A stretch of 64,000 nucleotides of DNA, from positions 62,001 through 126,000 of the forward strand of contig NZ_VTHJ01000006.1 of NCBI RefSeq assembly GCF_008386495.1. Direction: 5' to 3'. Shown piece after piece: positions 27,692-39,657 of the stretch (position 1 is the first letter of the stretch; the number at the start of each line of letters is the position of its first letter). The translations under genes were made by a program, and so were the position numbers. Source of the stretch: Streptomyces tailanensis. GTDB lineage: Bacteria; Actinomycetota; Actinomycetes; Streptomycetales; Streptomycetaceae. A model generated the notes under the pieces. That model made no database searches and was not told the DNA's origin. It saw only the letters and a program-made list of their open reading frames with translations.

Positions 27692-29644
27692 ATGACGGAC
27701 ACCACGGCATTCGACTGGCGGTCCTTCCTGCTCAGGTGGAGCGGGGAGTGGGCAGATTCCCTGCCGGACGACGAGACGCAGGGCGAGGACGACGAGGCCG
27801 CGCGGCAGGCGCGATGGCTCGGGTTCCCACCCGCGTCCGAGGAGCGGATCGCAGCCATGGAGGAGCGCCTCGGCCGACGGATGCCCCCGTCGTACCGGGA
27901 GTTCCTCAAGGTCAGCGACGGGTGGCGGCACACGGGCGGGTTCGTGTGGCTGTTGGCGGGGACCGAGGACACGCGCTGGCACAACGACGAGTCGGGACTC
28001 GCGGTCATGTTCGAGGAGCACCTGGACGAGGACGCCGGACCCGAGGAACGGCTGGAGGTGGACATCTGGCGGCGCGGGCTGCAGCTCGACGTCGAGTCCG
28101 ACATCACCCACGTCCTCATGGATCCCGAGGACGTGGACGAGGACGGTGAGTGGGCCGTGTACACGTGGGCGAGCTGGCGGGCCGCGCCGCCGGAGCGGCA
28201 CGCGAACTTCCTTGAGTTCATGCGGGACATGCACCGGGAGTTCCACAGCCTGCGGTCGCGCCCGAGCGACGGGGAGCCGGTGTTCGCCAACGACACGACG
28301 CGAAAGCTGGACGCCTCGGTGGAGGAGGCCCGGCTGGAGGCGCTGCGCGGCGGCTGGGAGCAGGCCGGGAAGGCGCTGGACGAGGCCAAGGAGTACGGCA
28401 GACCGCGGGCCGCCGGGCTGGGCGACCAGATACGCCGCCTGCTCGGACAGACCTACATGGTGTACTTCCACGGCCTGGTGACGGACCATCAGTACGCGCC
28501 CGAGCTGCTGCCACCGCTGGTCGCCGAGCACGCGGCGCACTCGTACCGGGACGACTCCACCTTGACGTTCCATCTGCGGGGCGCCCACGACGACCTGGTG
28601 TCACTGGCTTACGCGACGCTGGATCAGGTGAGGAACGGAACATACCGGCACACGGCGGCCGGACCGTTCGGGGAAGCGATCGAGAGAGCGCGGGAGCTGG
28701 CGCGGTGGGGAGACTCCGACGGGGCATGGCGGACACTGATCAATGCTCTGCCCCTGTGGGAGCCGCTGGGACCGGACCACCTGGCGCCGCTGGGATGGGT
28801 GGCCGACCCCGTCCTTGGGCCGCTGCTGACCCCGGAGCGGGGCCGGGAGCTGCTGTCCACGCCGAGGGGCGGGCAGACGGGTGAGACACCGAGGCCGACG
28901 GCCGGGCTCGACCCGGGCGGCCTGGCGTGGCTCGCGGAGCCGGACCCGGGCAACAACCGCACGTCCTACCGGTTCATCCTGGTGGAGGGGGTGCAGCCGG
29001 AGGAGTTGCCCGGACGTCTCGCGGACGGGAACCACACCGTGCTGAACGAACCCATGACCCTCTGGGAGGCGCGCCACCGGTCGCTGCACAACCAGCGGGA
29101 GTTCTCGTCCTACGACGACAGGGCTCTCATGGCGGTCGGCCAGGCCGGCACCGGCTGGAGCTTCGCATTCGACGGCGACCCCGCCCCGTTCGACCAGCGG
29201 CGATTCGTCTCCCCCGCCGCGACCGCCGGCGAGGACACCCGTGCGGTGGTGGTGTGGAGCGGCCTGAGGACATGGCACGGGGAGCCCTTCTTCCACCTCT
29301 CGGTGGCGCAAGACGGTGCCGAGCAGTACTCATTCACGTACGCGGACGGAGAGATCCGGCAGAGCGGGGAGATACCGCCGGCGCTGGATCCGAACCGGTT
29401 CTTCGGCGACACGGAGGACGGGGCCGAGGTGGAACGGTCGCTGCTGGAAGCGGTGGCCGGGGAATTCGGTGCGTCTCTGCCGCGTCATGCCATCGTGAAC
29501 GGGCGGCTGCACACGTTCGCCACCCGTTCCTGGACGCGTCCGCCGAGGGACGGCGAGACGTACGCGGTGATCCGCATGGAATGGGGATCCGCGCGGCCGG
29601 CGGACAGCGGCCGGACGGGAGAGGACGGGCCGGGGAACAGGTAG
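27692..29644 (+). CDS. Large SMI1/KNR4 (SUKH)-domain protein
   Basis: A 650-residue cytoplasmic protein, ATG 27692. The amino third contains a SUKH fold (FPPASEERIAAMEERLGRRM, PPSYREFLKVSDGWRHTGG). SUKH proteins often act as immunity proteins against contact-dependent or polymorphic toxins, but large multi-domain versions occur in Streptomyces without a toxin partner. The middle region (LTFHLRGAHDDLVSLAYATL) and the carboxy region (FDQRRFVSPAATAGEDTRAV) are unassigned. No signal peptide or membrane segment is seen. No toxin, WXG100 or type VII gene is adjacent. A two-hairpin structure follows the stop codon. Confidence 0.75.
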   Translation: MTDTTAFDWRSFLLRWSGEWADSLPDDETQGEDDEAARQARWLGFPPASEERIAAMEERLGRRMPPSYREFLKVSDGWRHTGGFVWLLAGTEDTRWHNDESGLAVMFEEHLDEDAGPEERLEVDIWRRGLQLDVESDITHVLMDPEDVDEDGEWAVYTWASWRAAPPERHANFLEFMRDMHREFHSLRSRPSDGEPVFANDTTRKLDASVEEARLEALRGGWEQAGKALDEAKEYGRPRAAGLGDQIRRLLGQTYMVYFHGLVTDHQYAPELLPPLVAEHAAHSYRDDSTLTFHLRGAHDDLVSLAYATLDQVRNGTYRHTAAGPFGEAIERARELARWGDSDGAWRTLINALPLWEPLGPDHLAPLGWVADPVLGPLLTPERGRELLSTPRGGQTGETPRPTAGLDPGGLAWLAEPDPGNNRTSYRFILVEGVQPEELPGRLADGNHTVLNEPMTLWEARHRSLHNQREFSSYDDRALMAVGQAGTGWSFAFDGDPAPFDQRRFVSPAATAGEDTRAVVVWSGLRTWHGEPFFHLSVAQDGAEQYSFTYADGEIRQSGEIPPALDPNRFFGDTEDGAEVERSLLEAVAGEFGASLPRHAIVNGRLHTFATRSWTRPPRDGETYAVIRMEWGSARPADSGRTGEDGPGNR

Positions 29645-29691
29645 AGACCGGCCAGGCCGCCCAAATCCTCAATGCGGTGAGAGTGGAGAGA

Positions 29692-29734
29692 ACGAAGCCC
29701 TCGGATGTCGGAGGACGAACTCCCAGGGCTTCGT
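29692..29734 (+). terminator. Hairpin 1 downstream of the SUKH gene
   Basis: ACGAAGCCCT (29692-29701) pairs perfectly with AGGGCTTCGT (29725-29734) around a 23-base loop. It lies 48 bases after the stop codon. Its left arm is repeated in hairpin 2, so alternative pairings are possible. Confidence 0.6.
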
Positions 29735-29750
29735 CGTAGTCCCTCGCGCA

Positions 29751-29780
29751 ACGAAGCCCCGCCCCCCGGCGGAGCTTCGT
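29751..29780 (+). terminator. Hairpin 2 downstream of the SUKH gene
   Basis: ACGAAGC (29751-29757) pairs with GCTTCGT (29774-29780); after one mismatch the inner CCGCC/GGCGG continues the stem around a C-rich loop. It is the stronger of the two hairpins and probably terminates the SUKH transcript ahead of katG2. Confidence 0.65.
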
Positions 29781-32286
<2,506 letters not shown>

Positions 32287-32343
32287 ACCCGACGCCCCGG
32301 CCGGGGCAGTGCCACGGATCGCTCAGAGCCCCGCAGCACTCCC

Positions 32344-32387
32344 CTGGTGGGCACGCGCACTCCACCTGCAGCGCGCGTGCCCACCAG
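32344..32387 (+). terminator. Strong hairpin downstream of the second katG
   Basis: CTGGTGGGCACGCGC (32344-32358) and GCGCGTGCCCACCAG (32373-32387) form a perfect 15-pair stem around a 14-base loop, 58 bases after the katG2 stop. This is a likely terminator. Confidence 0.75.
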
Positions 32388-32899
32388 CGGGGTACCGCCG
32401 GCCCTCAGATGGGGCCGCGCACGAACTCTCCGCGAACGACCACCCGGAGCTGGACGGCGGCGGGGATGCAGCCCACGGCTCCGGACCGACGTCGGCTCAG
32501 CCCGACATGCGCAGCCGATGGGCAGCAGGCAGAGGACGCGTCTACCACGCAGGGCGGTCGGCCTGACGAAGCGCACCAGCACAACCCCGGCGGCGAACCC
32601 GACTTCTCACGCGGCGAACTTCTGCCGGGCACGGAGGACTTCGTCCGCCGGCGAAAGCGGCGACGAGGTCGTGCGGCACGCCGCTGCCGAAGGACGCCGC
32701 CCACAGACACGGCTCACTTCGCCGATTCCCACTCGCCCTCGACAATCAGTTTGTCAACGGGTCTCGGTCCTACACATGTGAGCCGCCACAGAGGCGCCCA
32801 GATCGGTCGGTAAGCAGCCAAGATCCGGACCACCCATGGGCCGGCCGAGCCGCAGCCCCCGCCTGTGGCGGGTCAGCATGCGTCCTATATGCGCGCAGG
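32388..32899. other. Non-coding gap after the second katG
   Basis: About 510 bases to the end of the pirin gene. Frames on both strands are rich in Arg/Pro/Ala and resemble no known family. I find no ribosome site before a start codon and no repeat, apart from the katG2 terminator just upstream. Nothing further can be called. Confidence 0.5.
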
Positions 32900-33865
32900 T
32901 CAGCGCATCCTCCCCCGTGGCTTCAGCGGCACGGGCGGCAACTCAGGGGCAGGCAGGGGGGCACCCTCGTAGCCCTTCACGTCGCCGAAGCGCGTTCCAT
33001 CCATCCAGTCCCGGCGCGCCTGTGCGATCTCTTCCTGGGACCGCCCGATCCAATTCCAGAACATGATGAGCTCCTCCTCGAAGGGTTCGCCGCCGAGGAG
33101 CATGAGGGCGGCGTCCGACTCGGCGCGCAGGGGGAGTTCGGAGCGGCCGCAGCCGAGGTAGAGCATGGAGCCGGGGAGGACGGGGACACCGTCGACGTGG
33201 GCCTCGCCGGACATGGCCAGGACGGCGTACTCGAAGTCGGGTTCGAGGGGCAGGCGCAGGTCGGTGCCGCGGGTCAGGGCGAGGTCGGCGCCGACGATCG
33301 GGGTGAACGTGGTGCCGGGAGAGGTCGCGCCGTCGAGGGAGCCGAGGATGAGCGTGGCGCGCAGTCCGGGCGCGGTGACGGTCGGCAGCTCGGCGTGGTG
33401 CTCGAAGCGCGGGTCGGTGTGCCGGTGGCTGTCCGGCAGGGCGACCCACAGCTGGGCGCCGTGCAGGAAGCGGGCATGCGGCTTCGGGCTCTCCTCGGAG
33501 TGCGAGATCGCGCGGCCGGAGGTCATCAGACCGAGCTCGCGCGGGCGGATCGTCTGGAGGCTGCCCGTGGAGTCGCGGTGCAGCACCTCGCCCTCGTGCA
33601 GCCAGCTGACGGTCTGCAGGCCCATGTGCGGGTGCGGCGGGACCTGCATGCCGGGTTCGTCGGCGATGTCGTCCGGCCCGTAGTGATCGACGAAGGCCCA
33701 GGCGCCGACCATACGGCGGCCCAGGCTGGGCAGCAGCCGCCGGACCTCGGTGGACTCGCCGAGCTGTACCCGGCGAGGGCTGAGGAGTTCACGCACCGGC
33801 TCGGCCACGACGAAACCCCGGCCGCCGCACAACGCGGGCACCGCCTCCCGATCAAGATTGCTCAT
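32900..33865 (-). CDS. Pirin-family protein
   Basis: A 321-residue bicupin of the pirin family. The metal-binding amino-terminal cupin shows VPPHPHMGLQTVSWLHEGEV and later ISHSEES with HGAQLWVALPD, giving the family's His/His/His/Glu iron site. The carboxy cupin ends with GGEPFEEELIMFWNWIGRS. Some pirins have quercetinase activity or regulate redox metabolism; the role here is not decided. It is divergent from two MarR genes with about 130 bases between, so one of those regulators may control it. Confidence 0.88.
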   Translation of the reverse strand: MSNLDREAVPALCGGRGFVVAEPVRELLSPRRVQLGESTEVRRLLPSLGRRMVGAWAFVDHYGPDDIADEPGMQVPPHPHMGLQTVSWLHEGEVLHRDSTGSLQTIRPRELGLMTSGRAISHSEESPKPHARFLHGAQLWVALPDSHRHTDPRFEHHAELPTVTAPGLRATLILGSLDGATSPGTTFTPIVGADLALTRGTDLRLPLEPDFEYAVLAMSGEAHVDGVPVLPGSMLYLGCGRSELPLRAESDAALMLLGGEPFEEELIMFWNWIGRSQEEIAQARRDWMDGTRFGDVKGYEGAPLPAPELPPVPLKPRGRMR

Positions 33866-33962
33866 ACCTCACAACCTAGACCCGACCGGCACCCGCCGTC
33901 AGTCCATCAGTCCGCCCATCAGTCCGTCCCTCCACCTGCCTCAGAACCCCTGCCGCAAAATA

Positions 33963-33976
33963 GTAGCCATGGCTAC
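33963..33976. promoter_or_regulatory. Perfect palindrome GTAGCCATGGCTAC at the MarR promoter
   Basis: A 14-base perfect palindrome, followed at once by a half repeat AGTAGCCATGTAC (33977-33989), 23 bases before the MarR ATG at 33999. It lies in the pirin-marR intergenic region and overlaps a possible -10 element (TACAGT, 33974-33979). It is a strong candidate operator for autoregulation by the adjacent MarR protein. Confidence 0.6.
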
Positions 33977-33998
33977 AGTAGCCATGTACGGTATTCGC

Positions 33999-34481
33999 AT
34001 GAGTTCGGCTTTCGAGGGCGCCACGCCCGGGTTTCTCGTCTGGCGTCTGTCCATGAAGTGGCGGGTGGCGGTCGACCGTGCGGTCGCTCCGCTGGGGCTG
34101 ACGCACGCGCAGTACTCGCTGGTGGCGTCGCTGTACGACATGCACCGCTCCGGCCTGCGGCCCAGTCAGCGGCAGCTCGCGGACCACACCGGTCTGGAGG
34201 CGCTCTACGTCTCCAAGCTGGCCCGCGCCCTGGAGACCGCCGGGCTCCTCGAACGCGCCCGGGACCCCCGCGACCCGCGCGCCGTACAGCTGGCGCTCAC
34301 CGAGGAGGGACGCGCTGCGGCCCGGCGGGCGATCGAGGTCGTCCAGGGGCTCCTGCAACAGCTGTTGGAGCCGCTCGGCGGCCTCGACAGCACCCGTACA
34401 CGGGAGTTCACCCGCGAGCTGACGGCCCTGCTCGACGTACCCCTCACCCCTGTCACCGAGCACGACAAGGAGCAGACATGA
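33999..34481 (+). CDS. MarR-family transcriptional regulator
   Basis: A 160-residue MarR protein with the start MSSAFEGATPGFLVWRLSMK. The winged helix runs from YSLVASLYDMHRSGLRPSQR through QLADHTGLEALYVSKLARAL to the wing LLERARDPRDPRAVQLAL. ATG 33999 is preferred: two upstream in-frame ATGs (33969 and 33984) lie inside the palindromic operator. It overlaps the next gene by four bases (ATGA). It probably represses its own operon and perhaps the divergent pirin gene. Confidence 0.88.
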   Translation: MSSAFEGATPGFLVWRLSMKWRVAVDRAVAPLGLTHAQYSLVASLYDMHRSGLRPSQRQLADHTGLEALYVSKLARALETAGLLERARDPRDPRAVQLALTEEGRAAARRAIEVVQGLLQQLLEPLGGLDSTRTREFTRELTALLDVPLTPVTEHDKEQT

Positions 34482-34930
34482 CCACCACCGCGACACCCAC
34501 CGTCAACGGCCGGGTCATCGCCCTCGCCCACTACGCCGGGCGCGCGGTCCTGGAGAGCGTGCTGGCCGGTCACGGCGCCACGTTCCAGCAGTCGGTGACC
34601 CTCCGGGTCGTCGCGGTCGCCGACGAACCCGTCGACCGTGACCTGCTCTTGGATCAGGTCGTCGACTCCCTCAAGGTCGCGAGGGCCGACATACGGGCCG
34701 TCGTCGAGGAGCTGCTCTCCGCGAAGTTGGTGGAGCCGGATCCGGCACAGCCGTCCCGACTCAGGATCACGGCCGCCGGGCGGGAGTTGCACACCAGGGC
34801 CACCGCCGAGACCGCGCCCGTCTCCGCCCGGATCTACGCCGGCATCCCCGCCGAGGATCTGGCGGTCGCCGGTCGCGTACTGGCGCTCGTCACCGAGCGG
34901 GCGAACGCGGAGCTGGCCGCCATGAAGTAG
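34478..34930 (+). CDS. MarR-like winged-helix protein
   Basis: 150 residues, start ATG 34478 coupled to the preceding marR stop. HYAGRAVLESVLAGHGATFQ is followed by QQSVTLRVVAVAD and a helix pair (VVDSLKVARADIRAVVEELL) that fits a MarR-type winged helix, then SRLRITAAGRELHTR and a dimerisation helix at the end. The recognition helix is less canonical than in the gene before it. The two proteins may work as a pair, possibly a heterodimer. Confidence 0.72.
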   Translation: MTTTATPTVNGRVIALAHYAGRAVLESVLAGHGATFQQSVTLRVVAVADEPVDRDLLLDQVVDSLKVARADIRAVVEELLSAKLVEPDPAQPSRLRITAAGRELHTRATAETAPVSARIYAGIPAEDLAVAGRVLALVTERANAELAAMK

Positions 34931-34981
34931 TGGAATATTCAACAGCCGGTCGGGGTTGTGGGCCGTCGAAGGAGGTCACCA

Positions 34982-35329
34982 GTGGACACGACGTACTACG
35001 ACCACGGAACACCCGCCGAGCGCTGGGAGCGCGCGCGGATGTTCTTCGACGCCAAGGACTACACGGCCGCCGCACGCGTCCTCGGCACACTCGTCGAGGA
35101 GGTGCCGGAGCAGACCGGCCCCCGGCTGCTGCTGGCCCGCGCCTACTACCACTCGGCCCAACTGCGCCGTGCCGAGGCCGAGTTGCGCATCCTCGTCGAG
35201 CGGGACCCGGTGGAGCACTATGCCCGGCTGATGCTGGGCCGCACGCTCCAGCGACAGGCCCGGCACGACGAGGCGGAGTCCCACCTGCGGATCGCCTCGG
35301 CGCTCGCGGGCGACTTCGAGCGGCAGTGA
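34982..35329 (+). CDS. Small tetratricopeptide repeat protein
   Basis: 115 residues with GTG start at 34982 after a perfect GGAGGT at 34971-34976. About three TPR-like helical pairs are visible (AERWERARMFFDAKDYTAAA, PRLLLARAYYHSAQLRRAEA, YARLMLGRTLQRQARHDEAE). TPR proteins mediate protein contacts; no partner can be named. It lies 51 bases after the second MarR gene and ends before a strong bidirectional terminator. Confidence 0.8.
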   Translation: MDTTYYDHGTPAERWERARMFFDAKDYTAAARVLGTLVEEVPEQTGPRLLLARAYYHSAQLRRAEAELRILVERDPVEHYARLMLGRTLQRQARHDEAESHLRIASALAGDFERQ

Positions 35330-35346
35330 CGTAAAGACGTACAGAT

Positions 35347-35387
35347 GAGGGTGGGTCCGTGTCCCGGCGGGACACGGACCCACCCTC
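35347..35387. terminator. Bidirectional terminator between the TPR and PepSY genes
   Basis: A 19-base arm (35347-35365, starting GAGGGTGGGTCC) pairs perfectly with 35369-35387 around a 3-base GGC loop. It lies between convergent genes and can serve both strands. Confidence 0.85.
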
Positions 35388-35411
35388 GTACGTCCTACCG
35401 CTCCTCTACGC

Positions 35412-36818
35412 CTACTTCGCCTCCGCCCGGCCGCCGTACGTCCGCTTGCCGCGCCGGTACGCGATCTCGCCCAGCACGACGTCCACCGCGATGAACACGG
35501 CGAGCGGGATGCCGAGCAGCGGGACGAAGTAGCCGAGGACGGCGACGGCCGCCATCGCGGGGACCAGGATGTGCGGCGGCACCTGCTGCCAGGCGCCGCG
35601 CGGGATCGGACGGCCGAAGGACGAGGCCCGGCCGCGCTGCCACCACATGCGGTAGCCCCAGAGGATCAGCAGGACCAGCGAGGCCGCCAGGGACAGCAGG
35701 ACGAGCTGGTTGACGATGCCGAACAGGACGCCGGTGTGGGCGTCGATGCCCCAGCGGGTGAGCTTGGCGAGCACTGGGAAGTCGGCGAACCGGAGCGTGT
35801 CGGTGACCTCGGCGGTCGCTGGGTCGACGGCCACCGCGTCCTGCTTGGTGGGCCAGCTGCGCTGGACCTGACTCACCACGTACGTGGAGGACACGTCCGC
35901 CGGCGGCACGATCTCCACGGGGTCGCCCAGCCCCTCGGCGCGCGCGGCGGCGAGGATCCTGTCCAGGTCGCCCTCCGCGGCGGCGGCGCCCTCCGCGGCG
36001 GCGGCGTCATGGCCCCCGTGGTCGCCGGCCTCGGCCGAGATGGCGGGGGTCGCCTGGCGGAGCTCGGTGCGCAGCACGTCGATATTTGCGCCGGCGTAGA
36101 CCGACCAGGTCAGGCCCGTCGCCGAGAGGAAGAAGAATCCGGCGGCGGCCCACACGCCGACCGTGCCGTGCAGCCCCAGGGTGCGACGGCGGCCACTGGT
36201 TCCGCGCACCTTTCGCTGGGTACGGCGGCGGGCGAACCACAGAACGAGGCCGCCGCCCGAGATGACCCACAGCCAGCTGGCCGCGAGTTCGCTGTAGAGG
36301 CGGCCGGTCTCGCCGAGCTGGAGGTTCGCGTGGAACTGGCTGATCCAGGCCCGTATGGGCAGCGCGCCGGTCGACCCGTACTGCTCCAGCGCCCCGCGCA
36401 CCTGTGCCGTGTACGGGTCGACGAACACCGCGAGCGTCGCGGTCTCGTCGACGCCCTCGACCCCCGACAGCAGCACCCGGGTCGTCGCGTCGTCCTCCGG
36501 GGAGGGGCGTACGGCCGAGATGGTGCCCTCGGGGTACTCCTCGCGGGCGGCGGCCACCTGTTCGGAGATCGGCAGCTTCTCGTCGCCCACCTTCGAGACG
36601 GTCATCTCGTCGGCGTACACGATCTTCTCGATCTGGAACGACGCGGCGTACATCCCACCCGTGAGGGCGGCGACCAGCAGGAACGGGGCGACGAGTACGC
36701 CCGCGTAGAAGTGCAGTCGCAGGACAAGCGGCTTGAGCGAGACCCAGCCCTTCGGGGTGACGTCGGGCTTGACGGGTTTCTGGGGCTCGTCCGTCTCGGT
36801 CGCGGGGGCGAGGGTCAT
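35412..36818 (-). CDS. PepSY-associated transmembrane protein
   Basis: A 468-residue membrane protein of the PepSY_TM family. The first span is LHFYAGVLVAPFLLVAALTG with the conserved LRLHFYAG start; further spans lie near SWLWVISGGGLVLWFA, TVGVWAAAGFFFLSATGLTW, LVLLSLAASLVLLILWGY and the end. Two PepSY-like extracytoplasmic regions (VAAAREEYPEGTISAV and VEIVPPADVSSTYVV) and a His/Ala-rich loop (GDHGGHDAAAAEG) are present. Relatives occur with iron or copper uptake and as diheme reductases; here no metal gene is adjacent. The role is unproven. Confidence 0.85.
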   Translation of the reverse strand: MTLAPATETDEPQKPVKPDVTPKGWVSLKPLVLRLHFYAGVLVAPFLLVAALTGGMYAASFQIEKIVYADEMTVSKVGDEKLPISEQVAAAREEYPEGTISAVRPSPEDDATTRVLLSGVEGVDETATLAVFVDPYTAQVRGALEQYGSTGALPIRAWISQFHANLQLGETGRLYSELAASWLWVISGGGLVLWFARRRTQRKVRGTSGRRRTLGLHGTVGVWAAAGFFFLSATGLTWSVYAGANIDVLRTELRQATPAISAEAGDHGGHDAAAAEGAAAAEGDLDRILAAARAEGLGDPVEIVPPADVSSTYVVSQVQRSWPTKQDAVAVDPATAEVTDTLRFADFPVLAKLTRWGIDAHTGVLFGIVNQLVLLSLAASLVLLILWGYRMWWQRGRASSFGRPIPRGAWQQVPPHILVPAMAAVAVLGYFVPLLGIPLAVFIAVDVVLGEIAYRRGKRTYGGRAEAK

Positions 36819-37015
36819 CGGCGGGACACTCCGGGGTACGGGGGACGTCGTGGTGGTTCAGTAGCGGTTCAGTAGTCGGGGCGTGCAGCCGCCGAGTTCC
36901 CTGCGATTCACGTGACGCGGGTCACATGACCCGACCGCTGCGTCAGGTCTGCCGCCGGACGCGCCTCCGCGAGAGCCGCCTCGCATCCCGCCAACCCGCT
37001 TGGCATCCTGGCTCG

Positions 37016-37672
37016 ATGGCCTATGAACGTGATCGCACCGAGTCCCGCCCCCTGAGCGACCGGGTCGAGGAACTCCTCGCCCATGAGGGCCCGCTGCCGA
37101 TCGTCGCCGCGGGCGACCCGGTGCTGCGCCGCACCGCCGAGCCCTTCGCCCGCCAGCTGGACCCCACCCTCCTGGCCCGCTTCATCGCGGCCCTGCGCGC
37201 CACCATGCACGCGGCGCCGGGCGTCGGCCTCGCCGCGCCGCAGGTCGGGGTGTCCCTGCGGATCGCGGTGATCGAGGACCCGGCGCCGGTCCCGGAGGAG
37301 GTACGGCTAGCCCGCGGCCGGGTCCCGCAGCCGTTCCGCGTCCTGGTCAACCCGTCGTACGAGGCGGTGGGGTCGTACCGTGACGCGTTCTTCGAGGGCT
37401 GCCTGAGCGTGCCGGGGTGGCAGGCCGTCGTGGCCCGGCACGCCAAGGTCCGGCTGCGGGCGCTCGACGAGCACGGGCGGGCGGTGGACGAGGAGTTCGC
37501 GGGCTGGCCCGCCCGGATCGTCCAGCACGAGACGGACCACCTCAACGGCATGCTCTACCTCGACCGCGCCGAACTGCGCTCCCTCTCCTCGAACCAGGCG
37601 ATGGCCGACCGCTGGAACGACCCGACCCCGGCCCGCGCCGCCCGGGACCTCGGGTTCCTGCTGCCGGAGTGA
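37016..37672 (+). CDS. def: Peptide deformylase
   Basis: A 218-residue enzyme with all three family motifs: GVGLAAPQVGV, EGCLSVPG (the metal-binding Cys) and QHETDHLNG (the catalytic Glu and two His ligands). It removes the formyl group from the first methionine of new proteins in the cytoplasm. The amino terminus (RVEELLAHEGPLPIVAAGDP) is typical of actinobacterial type enzymes. Streptomyces usually carry several def genes, so this may not be the essential copy. Confidence 0.92.
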   Translation: MAYERDRTESRPLSDRVEELLAHEGPLPIVAAGDPVLRRTAEPFARQLDPTLLARFIAALRATMHAAPGVGLAAPQVGVSLRIAVIEDPAPVPEEVRLARGRVPQPFRVLVNPSYEAVGSYRDAFFEGCLSVPGWQAVVARHAKVRLRALDEHGRAVDEEFAGWPARIVQHETDHLNGMLYLDRAELRSLSSNQAMADRWNDPTPARAARDLGFLLPE

Positions 37673-37679
37673 GACCTCG

Positions 37680-39137
37680 TCAGCCCCGGTATGCCTCCAG
37701 CAGTCGCAGCCACACCTCGCTGACCGTCGGGAACGAGGGGACCGCGTGCCAGAGGCGGCTGATCGGGACCTCGCCGGCGACGGCGATGGTGGCGGAGTGG
37801 ATGAGTTCGCCTACGGCGGGGCCGACGAAGGTGACGCCCCGGAGGATCTCGTGGTCGAGGTCGACGACCATGCGGGCGCGGCCCCGGTAGCCCTCGGCGT
37901 ACAGGCCCGCCCCCGCCACGGAGTTGAACTCGACGTCGACGGCGCGGACGCGGTGGCCGGCCTGTTCCGCCTCGGCGAGGGAGAGGCCGACGGCGGCGGC
38001 CTCGGGGTCGGTGAAGACGACCTGCGGGACGGCGGCGTGGTCGGCGGTGGCGGCGTGGGCGCCCCAGGGGTCGCTCTCCAGGAGGGGGACCCCGGCCGCG
38101 CGGGCGGCGATGGCGGCCCCGGCGATACGGGCCTGGTACTTGCCCTGGTGGGTCAGCAGCGCCCGGTGGTTGGCGTCGCCGACCGCGTAGAGCCACTCGC
38201 TGCCCGTCACCCGGAGGCTTTCGTCGACGGGCAGCCAGGAGCCGGGTTCCAGGCCGACGGTGTCGAGGCCCAGGTCGTCGGTGCGCGGGGCGCGTCCGGT
38301 GGCGAAGAGGATCTCGTCGGCCTCCATGCGGTCGCCGGTGTCGGTGAGGGCCACCACGGTTCCGTTCTCGCGGGTCACCGCCGTCACCGAGGTCCCGGTG
38401 CGGACGTCCGCGCCCGCCTCGGTGAGCGCCTCGGCGACGAGTTCACCGGCGAAGGGCTCCATGCGGGGCAGCAGGCCCTTGCCGCGTACAAGGACGGTGA
38501 CCTCGGAGCCGAGGGCCCGCCAGGCGGTGGCCATCTCGACGGCGACGACACCGCCGCCCACGACGAGCAGCCGGCCCGGGACCTCCTTCGCGCTGGTGGC
38601 CTCGCGGCTCGACCAGGGCCTGACCTGTGCGAGCCCCGGCAGGTCGGGCAGTTGGGCACGGCTGCCGGTGGAGATCACCACCGCGTGCCGCGCGGTGAGG
38701 ACATGGCGCCCGCCGTCGGGGGCGTCCACTACGACCCGGCGGGGTCCGGCCAGACGCCCGTGGCCGCGGTACACGCTCGCCCCGACGCTTTCCAGCCACG
38801 CGACCTGCCCGTCGTCGTTCCAGTGGGCGGCCATGTAGTCGCGGTGGGCGAGGACCGCGGGGGCGTCCAGCGGTCCGTCCACCTGGTGGCGCAGGCCGGG
38901 GACGCGGCGGGCGTCGGCGCGGGCGATGGCGGGGCGCAGCAGGGCCTTGCTGGGCATGCACGCCCAGTACGAGCACTCGCCGCCGACCAGTTCGCTCTCC
39001 ACGACCGCGGTGGACAGGCCGGCGGCGCGGGTGCGGTCGGCGACGTTCTCCCCCACGGGTCCGGCACCGAGCACCACGACGTCGTACGCGGTCGCGGTCG
39101 CTTGCGCTGTGTCTTCGGTGTGTTCCGTATCCGTCAT
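37680..39137 (-). CDS. FAD/NAD(P)-dependent disulfide oxidoreductase (mercuric reductase/Lpd-like)
   Basis: 485 residues. The FAD-binding motif is VVLGAGPVGENVADRTRAAG. A redox-active pair Cys55/Cys60 lies in GGECSYWACMPSKALLRP, with the CX4C spacing of the lipoamide dehydrogenase/mercuric reductase family. The NAD(P) motif is LLVVGGGVVAVEMATAW, the second FAD motif is YAVGDANHRALLTHQGKYQA, and the dimerisation domain follows. The usual carboxy-terminal HxxxxE is not evident (IHSATIAVAGEVP is the nearest), so the true electron acceptor is open. It is divergent from a thioredoxin gene, which suggests thiol redox balance. Confidence 0.85.
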   Translation of the reverse strand: MTDTEHTEDTAQATATAYDVVVLGAGPVGENVADRTRAAGLSTAVVESELVGGECSYWACMPSKALLRPAIARADARRVPGLRHQVDGPLDAPAVLAHRDYMAAHWNDDGQVAWLESVGASVYRGHGRLAGPRRVVVDAPDGGRHVLTARHAVVISTGSRAQLPDLPGLAQVRPWSSREATSAKEVPGRLLVVGGGVVAVEMATAWRALGSEVTVLVRGKGLLPRMEPFAGELVAEALTEAGADVRTGTSVTAVTRENGTVVALTDTGDRMEADEILFATGRAPRTDDLGLDTVGLEPGSWLPVDESLRVTGSEWLYAVGDANHRALLTHQGKYQARIAGAAIAARAAGVPLLESDPWGAHAATADHAAVPQVVFTDPEAAAVGLSLAEAEQAGHRVRAVDVEFNSVAGAGLYAEGYRGRARMVVDLDHEILRGVTFVGPAVGELIHSATIAVAGEVPISRLWHAVPSFPTVSEVWLRLLEAYRG

Positions 39138-39264
39138 GGGGTCAGTCTGGTTGTTGGTGTGCGTCGTGGCCACACGGGTACGTGCGCGGAATACGCCACC
39201 CCCGGGTGGCGTTGTGGACAGCGGCTCGCCCCGAGCACCGAGACCAGGAAGAGGGATGTACGCC

Positions 39265-39651
<387 letters not shown>

Positions 39652-39657
39652 GGGCGG

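Noticed and set aside
27261..27695. Plus-strand frame of 144 codons before the SUKH gene
   Set aside because: No ribosome site, no family match, and overlaps the start of the SUKH gene.
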